DNA of 9,967 bases from Clostridia bacterium (lineage in GTDB: Bacteria; Bacillota; Clostridia; Oscillospirales; CAG-272): positions 1 through 9,967 of the forward strand of contig CAAFLY010000002.1 in assembly GCA_900763885.1 (NCBI GenBank). Direction: 5' to 3'. Positions 7,221-9,967 of this stretch are shown here, piece after piece (the stretch's first letter is position 1; the number at the start of each line of letters is the position of its first letter). Under the pieces are notes generated by a model that made no database searches, was not told where the DNA came from, and saw only the letters and a program-made list of their open reading frames with translations. The translations under genes were made by a program, and so were the position numbers.

Positions 7221-7228
7221 TTTATAGC
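7221..7228 (-). promoter_or_regulatory. Possible extended -10 for the GNAT transcript
   Basis: TATAAA (7226-7221 on the minus strand) is preceded by TGC, an extended -10. The -35 position holds TGCCAT, a poor match. It is the best promoter-like site between the tRNA terminator and the GNAT gene. It would place the transcript start only about 10 nt before the leader-peptide ATG. Confidence 0.35.
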
Positions 7229-7269
7229 ATCAAACGGAACGGCATGGCACATTCCGGTAAGCCCGTGTG

Positions 7270-7307
7270 AAAAAAACAAAACCCGCATTCATAGAAAGCG
7301 GGTCTTG
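7270..7307 (-). terminator. Intrinsic terminator of tRNA-Leu
   Basis: On the minus strand a 10-bp stem (7307-7298 with 7286-7277, one G-U pair) with an 11-nt loop is followed by a run of seven T. It starts a few bases after the tRNA 3' end. Confidence 0.93.
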
Positions 7308-7311
7308 TTTA

Positions 7312-7396
7312 TGCCGGTGGCGGGGGTCGAACCCGCACGGGGTATTAGCCCAACGGATTTTGAGTCCGCCTCGTCTGCCAGTTCCAACACACCGGC
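7312..7396 (-). tRNA. tRNA-Leu (anticodon CAA)
   Basis: An 85-nt class II tRNA, complete. The acceptor arms GCCGGTG and CACCGGC pair over 7 bp. The anticodon loop CTCAAAA carries CAA at 7362-7360, which reads UUG leucine codons. A long variable arm has a GGG/CCC stem. The T arm is GCGGG-TTCGACC-CCCGC. The discriminator base is A, as expected for leucine. CCA is not encoded, so it must be added after transcription. Confidence 0.98.
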
Positions 7397-7406
7397 TTAC
7401 TTTACT

Positions 7407-7435
7407 ATTATACCACATTCCGTGCGGTATTGCAA
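7407..7435 (-). promoter_or_regulatory. Promoter of tRNA-Leu
   Basis: TTGCAA (7435-7430) and a perfect TATAAT (7412-7407) are spaced by 17 bp, with TGG before the -10. The start would fall about 4 nt before the mature tRNA. Confidence 0.9.
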
Positions 7436-7459
7436 TAGTTATCACGAAAATTGTCCGCG

Positions 7460-7505
7460 AAAAACCAAAAAAGCCTGCCCGGCAGAGATATGTCGGACAG
7501 GCTTT
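7460..7505 (-). terminator. Intrinsic terminator of the secreted-protein gene
   Basis: A 12-bp stem (7505-7494 with 7481-7470, one G-U pair) with a 12-nt loop is followed on the minus strand by TTTTTTGGTTTTT-type sequence, part of it overlapping the stem end. It lies about 20 nt after the stop codon and separates this gene from the tRNA promoter. Confidence 0.93.
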
Positions 7506-7523
7506 CGGCTTGCGGGGAATTGC

Positions 7524-8921
7524 TTATTTTGTGAGCTGCCAGAAGTAGTAGTCGCCGTATTTGTCGAGATTGCGCAGGATCTCCGGGAACGCCATGTTGT
7601 AGAGATCGTAGTAATCCTTGACGTTGTTCTGCTGGCACTGTTTCAGGTACGCGTGGATCACATCGTAATTGCCATAGCACTGGTTGACAAGCAGACGAAG
7701 ATCGGAGTAGAAGCGGAGATAGGAATTGGTGATGTTCGTCTTCGGGAACGAGGTGGTCATAGAGGTCTTTTCAAGCACCGGGATATAGGAGGGACCGATG
7801 ATGACCCAGCCGCAGATGGTGTAGGAATAAGACGTATCCGCCCAGAGATTGCTGTTCCAGTAGCCACAGGATACACCCTGATTGTTCATCGTGCAGGAAT
7901 CGTTGTAGATCGCGCTCGTGTAGGAGCCGGCGTACAGAACCGCGTAGCCCTGGATCTCCGGCTTCGACTTGGAGTATGCTTTGACTACGATCGGACCGTT
8001 GCCTGTTGCCGTAACCTTGCCGTTTTCGATGTATGCGCTGCCGTATACCACAGCGAGGGTGATGTCGTTATACTCCTGATCCGCCCAGACGTGCAGTGTG
8101 GTGGAGGAGCCGTAGCCGTCGAGCTTCCAGGTGCCCGGAATCACGTCGATGAGCCCTTTCTGGGTATTGTACGCGGTACCGGATACGAGAACCTCGAGAC
8201 GCAGGAACGGAACGCCGCCGTTCGTGTAGAGGTATACGTAGGTCAGACCGGGATTCTTGGCTACGAGAACTTGATTTTTGCCGTCGTTGTAGCAGAGCGC
8301 AACATTGCTGTCGGCGCTGTACATCTTGTAGCCGGTTTCAAACAGCTGTACTTCGCCGGACTTCAGATTCAGCATATACGTGTTCTTTTCAAAGAACTTG
8401 TTTATATTGATCTTGCTTGCCGGGTAGTACTTCGCGCCCGAAATGAAAATCGGATTGTAATAGCAGCAGTCGACCGCTGCGTCCTGGAGTGTGGGTTCCT
8501 TGATGGTCTCGCCCTTGTTGATGTCCGTGGTGCCTCTCTTGATAATGGACTGCGGGATACGGCTCTGATGCTCCACGGTGCCGCTGCCGTGCTTGACAGG
8601 ATCCGAGGATGCGGAAACCTGTACATTCGCGTAGTAATCGGCCGCCTTATAGTACAGACCGTTCACGTACACGTACCCGGACTGGTTGAAGCCGGTGCAG
8701 TAGGGACAGGTGCAGGCGTAATTCATGCCGTAGTAGCTGTCCAGATAGGGGTAGTAGGGGTTGTAGTAGTCGCAATAGCCTTCGCTTCCAGCTGGGAGAT
8801 ACGTGGTGCTGTCCAGCTTCATCGAATCATTGCCGCGAACAGGAACGCCTGCGGATACACCGGTCGCGAGTATCATGATCGCTGCAAAGGCGGCGCACAG
8901 GATGCGGATGCTCTTTTTCAT
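7524..8921 (-). CDS. Secreted Tyr-rich protein with Ig-like (Big_2-type) regions
   Basis: A 465-residue protein that I do not recognise as a named family. Residues 1-24 form a clear Sec signal peptide (positive KKSIR start, hydrophobic core, likely cut after VSA). The region 41-100 is very rich in Tyr and carries a CTCPYC motif (C70, C72, C75) plus C50. Residues about 183-247 and 262-331 each look like a bacterial Ig-like domain: the first has the YSADSNVA and VLVAKNPGLTYV pattern, the second the ENGKVTATGNGPIVVKAYS pattern. The last part (about 395-465) is helical and rich in Tyr and Asn. By my count the mature chain has 12 Cys and about 53 Tyr. There is no LPXTG motif and no C-terminal anchor, so release or non-covalent attachment to the surface is likely. 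The ATG at 8921 follows AAAGGAGG by 5 nt. Adhesion or a structural envelope role is inference. Confidence 0.88.
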   Translation of the reverse strand: MKKSIRILCAAFAAIMILATGVSAGVPVRGNDSMKLDSTTYLPAGSEGYCDYYNPYYPYLDSYYGMNYACTCPYCTGFNQSGYVYVNGLYYKAADYYANVQVSASSDPVKHGSGTVEHQSRIPQSIIKRGTTDINKGETIKEPTLQDAAVDCCYYNPIFISGAKYYPASKININKFFEKNTYMLNLKSGEVQLFETGYKMYSADSNVALCYNDGKNQVLVAKNPGLTYVYLYTNGGVPFLRLEVLVSGTAYNTQKGLIDVIPGTWKLDGYGSSTTLHVWADQEYNDITLAVVYGSAYIENGKVTATGNGPIVVKAYSKSKPEIQGYAVLYAGSYTSAIYNDSCTMNNQGVSCGYWNSNLWADTSYSYTICGWVIIGPSYIPVLEKTSMTTSFPKTNITNSYLRFYSDLRLLVNQCYGNYDVIHAYLKQCQQNNVKDYYDLYNMAFPEILRNLDKYGDYYFWQLTK

Positions 8922-9075
8922 GTTATCCTCCTTTAGAACGTGTGAAAGATCGGGATCCCGCTGTATCGCACCGGATCGTTCACCAAACGTGGTCGGTCGC
9001 CCGATACGTTTGTTCACACAATATGCTCGGTGGGTGACAAAACCGTGTGGATACGGAGAAAATTCCTTTTTACCC
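8922..9075 (-). other. Long leader of the secreted-protein gene
   Basis: About 154 nt separate the predicted start (near 9075) from the ATG. The leader contains a long-range inverted repeat (TTCACAC at 9013-9019 with GTGTGAA at 8940-8946 on the plus strand) and the palindrome CGGGATCCCG (8951-8960). The reading frame of the gene stays open through it, but no ribosome binding site supports an earlier start and the extension would bury the signal peptide. Confidence 0.45.
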
Positions 9076-9081
9076 ATATTC

Positions 9082-9110
9082 ATTATACATCACAGGAGAT
9101 ACAATGTCAA
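9082..9110 (-). promoter_or_regulatory. Consensus sigma-A promoter of the secreted-protein gene
   Basis: Perfect TTGACA (9110-9105) and perfect TATAAT (9087-9082) are spaced by exactly 17 bp. This is the strongest promoter by sequence in the window and implies abundant expression unless repressed. Confidence 0.93.
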
Positions 9111-9119
9111 GAGAAACGG

Positions 9120-9131
9120 ACAAAATTTTGT
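9120..9131. promoter_or_regulatory. 12-bp palindrome upstream of the secreted-protein promoter
   Basis: ACAAAATTTTGT is a perfect palindrome ending 9 bp upstream of the -35. A second ACAAAAT follows at about 9133-9139. It could be an operator; no regulator family is recognised. Confidence 0.3.
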
Positions 9132-9190
9132 GGCCGCTCTGAACAAAATCTGTCTTTGCGCAGATAAGCCCGGATAGATGGGGTTTTGGT

Positions 9191-9284
9191 AAAAAAACAA
9201 GGAGAGTCGCATGGATCGTGAGCGAGCAGTGATATACCTGATAATACTTGTTTAAAAGCCTCAATATCCTCGCCGGACTCTCCT
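9191..9284 (-). other. Large imperfect hairpin followed by a T-run (possible small RNA or terminator)
   Basis: AGGAGAGTC (9200-9208) and GACTCTCCT (9276-9284) pair over 9 bp. Inside, GCGAG (9222-9226) pairs with 9269-9273 and GATAT (9231-9235) pairs with 9264-9268, with bulges of 13 and 4 nt on one side and an inner loop of 28 nt. On the minus strand the outer stem is followed by TGTTTTTTT (9199-9191), as at an intrinsic terminator. No clear minus-strand promoter is seen upstream. On the plus strand, AAGGAGAG in the stem precedes a 14-codon frame (ATG 9211, MDRERAVIYLIILV). Confidence 0.4.
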
Positions 9285-9358
9285 GCTTTCTGCTTCTCAA
9301 AATCAACACCGCGGTTTTATGGGAATTTCCTTGGATAACAGTTTTTTCCCCCCGCCTC

Positions 9359-9387
9359 TTGCAAAAGGGAAAGAAGCATGATATAAT
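9359..9387 (+). promoter_or_regulatory. Promoter of the structured leader before the methyltransferase
   Basis: TTGCAA (9359-9364) and a perfect TATAAT (9382-9387) are spaced by 17 bp. The start is predicted near 9394, about 230 nt before the methyltransferase ATG. Confidence 0.85.
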
Positions 9388-9393
9388 ATGGCT

Positions 9394-9540
9394 GAAAAGG
9401 TCAAATCGGTCCGATTGCAGATGGTGCGGTCTTGACCTGTACCGATTCCGAGACCGAAACGCACCGCAGGGCACTGCGCAAGGGAAATATTTGAATACGC
9501 CATGGGCCATAAGCCGACAGGCCGCAGAAGTGCGGCTTTT
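9394..9540 (+). ncRNA. Structured leader or small RNA upstream of the methyltransferase
   Basis: About 147 nt between a strong promoter and a terminator-like hairpin, with no credible reading frame. Visible pairings include AGGUCAA (9398-9404) with UUGACCU (9432-9438); AAUCG/CGAUU (9404-9408, 9412-9416); GGUGC and GGUCU (9423-9432) with AGACC and GCACC (9451-9465) around a 5-nt bulge; and CGCAG-GGCA-CUGCG (9465-9478). GAAAAG at the 5' end can pair with CUUUUC (9536-9541). Several of these exclude each other. It does not match any riboswitch or 6S/SRP/tmRNA consensus I can recall. It may be a cis-acting attenuator or a stand-alone RNA. Confidence 0.5.
9519..9540 (+). terminator. Terminator-like hairpin before the methyltransferase
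   Basis: GCCGCA-GAAG-TGCGGC (9521-9536), extended by A-U and G-U pairs, is followed by only four T and then CC. It looks like a modest intrinsic terminator, about 84 nt before the ATG at 9624, so part of the transcription could read into the gene. Confidence 0.6.
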
Positions 9541-9623
9541 CCAAAAGGCGATGGTTAGCATCACCTAACTGCGAATCCGCGTATGTATAGATTCTATCCG
9601 ACCAATGAAAAGGAATGACAAAA

Positions 9624-9967
9624 ATGCGAGAACACAAGAGCTTCTGGGACAAAAATGCCGGTCGTTACGACCGTTTCATGCGAAAGGATCGGGCGGCGTA
9701 TGAGGAGATGTATGAACGGATCCGGCCACTTGTGCGGCGCAAAACGGTGCTGGAGCTTGCCACAGGCACGGGGTTGATCGCAAAACACATCGTAAACGCG
9801 GCGGCACATATCGAGGCGACGGACGCCTCCGCGGAGATGATCGCCGAGGCCAAGCGGGACAATCACTCGGCGAAGCTGTACTTTTCCGTACAGGATATGT
9901 TCCGCCTGCCCTATGCGGACCAGTCCTTCGACGTGGTGATCGTGTCCAACGCCCTGCACATTGTGCC
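9624..9967 (+). CDS. Class I SAM-dependent methyltransferase, partial (cut by window end)
   Basis: The first 114 codons of a Rossmann-fold methyltransferase. The SAM-binding motif I is VLELATGTGLIA (42-53). The acidic residue after strand 2 is D67 in ATDASAEMI. Later motifs are QDMFRLPYADQSFDVV (90-105) and SNALHIV (108-114). The N-terminal FWDKNAGRYDRFMRK is typical of small methyltransferases of the UbiE/PhcB-like type found in Firmicutes. The substrate cannot be told. The ATG at 9624 is chosen because AAAAGGA ends 9 nt before it; the in-frame ATG at 9615 directly abuts that site. The gene lies behind a structured leader with its own promoter and a terminator-like hairpin. Confidence 0.93.
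   Translation, partial: MREHKSFWDKNAGRYDRFMRKDRAAYEEMYERIRPLVRRKTVLELATGTGLIAKHIVNAAAHIEATDASAEMIAEAKRDNHSAKLYFSVQDMFRLPYADQSFDVVIVSNALHIV

Noticed and set aside
7032..8936. 634-codon plus-strand open frame
   Set aside because: It is antisense to the GNAT start, the tRNA and the whole secreted-protein gene. The minus-strand gene has a signal peptide, ribosome binding site, promoter and terminator, while this frame has none of these and reads as low-sense protein.
9200..9284. Degenerate tRNA
   Set aside because: The outer stem is acceptor-like in length and spacing, but there is no T arm or TTC-type loop and no anticodon arm can be placed.
9388..9435. 15-codon frame starting right after the TATAAT at 9387
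   Set aside because: Its ATG lies before the predicted transcription start, so it should not be in the message, and it has no ribosome binding site.
9070..9564. 164-codon minus-strand open frame across the intergenic region
   Set aside because: No ribosome binding site or family pattern, and it runs through a consensus promoter, a palindrome and the hairpin with the T-run.
9547..9600. Fluoride riboswitch-like sequence (GGCGATGG and TAACTGC)
   Set aside because: The 5' half resembles the fluoride riboswitch, but the first stem has a C-A mismatch, its loop is too long and the 3' half (GCTGATG-type stretch and clear pseudoknot partner) is missing. The downstream gene is also not a fluoride exporter.
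1..9967. Mobile elements, CRISPR arrays or prophage
   Set aside because: No transposase or integrase-like protein, no regularly spaced repeats and no tRNA-adjacent direct repeat were seen; the tRNA-Leu is intact with its own terminator.

Overview
The window looks like chromosomal DNA from a Gram-positive, Firmicutes/Clostridia-type bacterium of intermediate GC content. This is inferred from strong AGGAGG-type ribosome binding sites, several near-consensus sigma-A promoters with 17-bp spacers, an LtaS-type lipoteichoic acid synthase homologue, an AI-2E-family membrane protein and a DUF1003 protein. No phage, transposase, CRISPR or plasmid feature is visible. Most of the window is ordinary housekeeping or accessory metabolism; the less ordinary material is in the intergenic and leader regions and in one secreted protein.

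Layout. Positions 41-2881 (minus) hold a two-gene unit: a GH2 beta-mannosidase-like enzyme followed, 3 nt after its stop, by a DUF1003 membrane protein. It is driven by a near-consensus promoter at 3012-3040 with two similar interrupted palindromes in its leader. Divergent from it, 3210-5213 (plus) encodes a five-pass membrane LTA-synthase-like sulfatase-fold enzyme with its own promoter. Just upstream of that promoter is a direct repeat that matches the WalR/PhoP type of response-regulator box. Next comes an AI-2E-family transporter (5397-6575, plus). It is convergent with a GNAT acetyltransferase (6637-7134, minus), and a bidirectional terminator lies between them. The GNAT gene has a leader that can encode a 12-residue peptide and can form two mutually exclusive hairpins, one of which covers its ribosome binding site.

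Positions 7270-7435 hold a complete tRNA-Leu(CAA) unit on the minus strand, with promoter and terminator. From 7524 to 8921 (minus) is a secreted, tyrosine-rich, cysteine-containing protein with two regions that look like bacterial Ig-like (Big_2-type) domains. It has a consensus promoter, a leader of about 150 nt and a strong terminator.

The 700-bp gap 8922-9623 contains no convincing gene but much structure. It holds the leader and promoter of the secreted protein, a 12-bp palindrome, an imperfect hairpin at 9200-9284 followed on the minus strand by a T-run, and a plus-strand promoter (9359-9387) that makes a structured RNA ending in a terminator-like hairpin (9519-9540). About 80 nt further on, a class I SAM-dependent methyltransferase begins and runs off the window end. 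This promoter/structured RNA/terminator/gene order is the best candidate here for an undescribed cis-regulatory RNA.

The genes do not form one obvious pathway. The cell-envelope theme (LTA-synthase-like enzyme, AI-2E protein, DUF1003, secreted Ig-like protein) is a loose association only.
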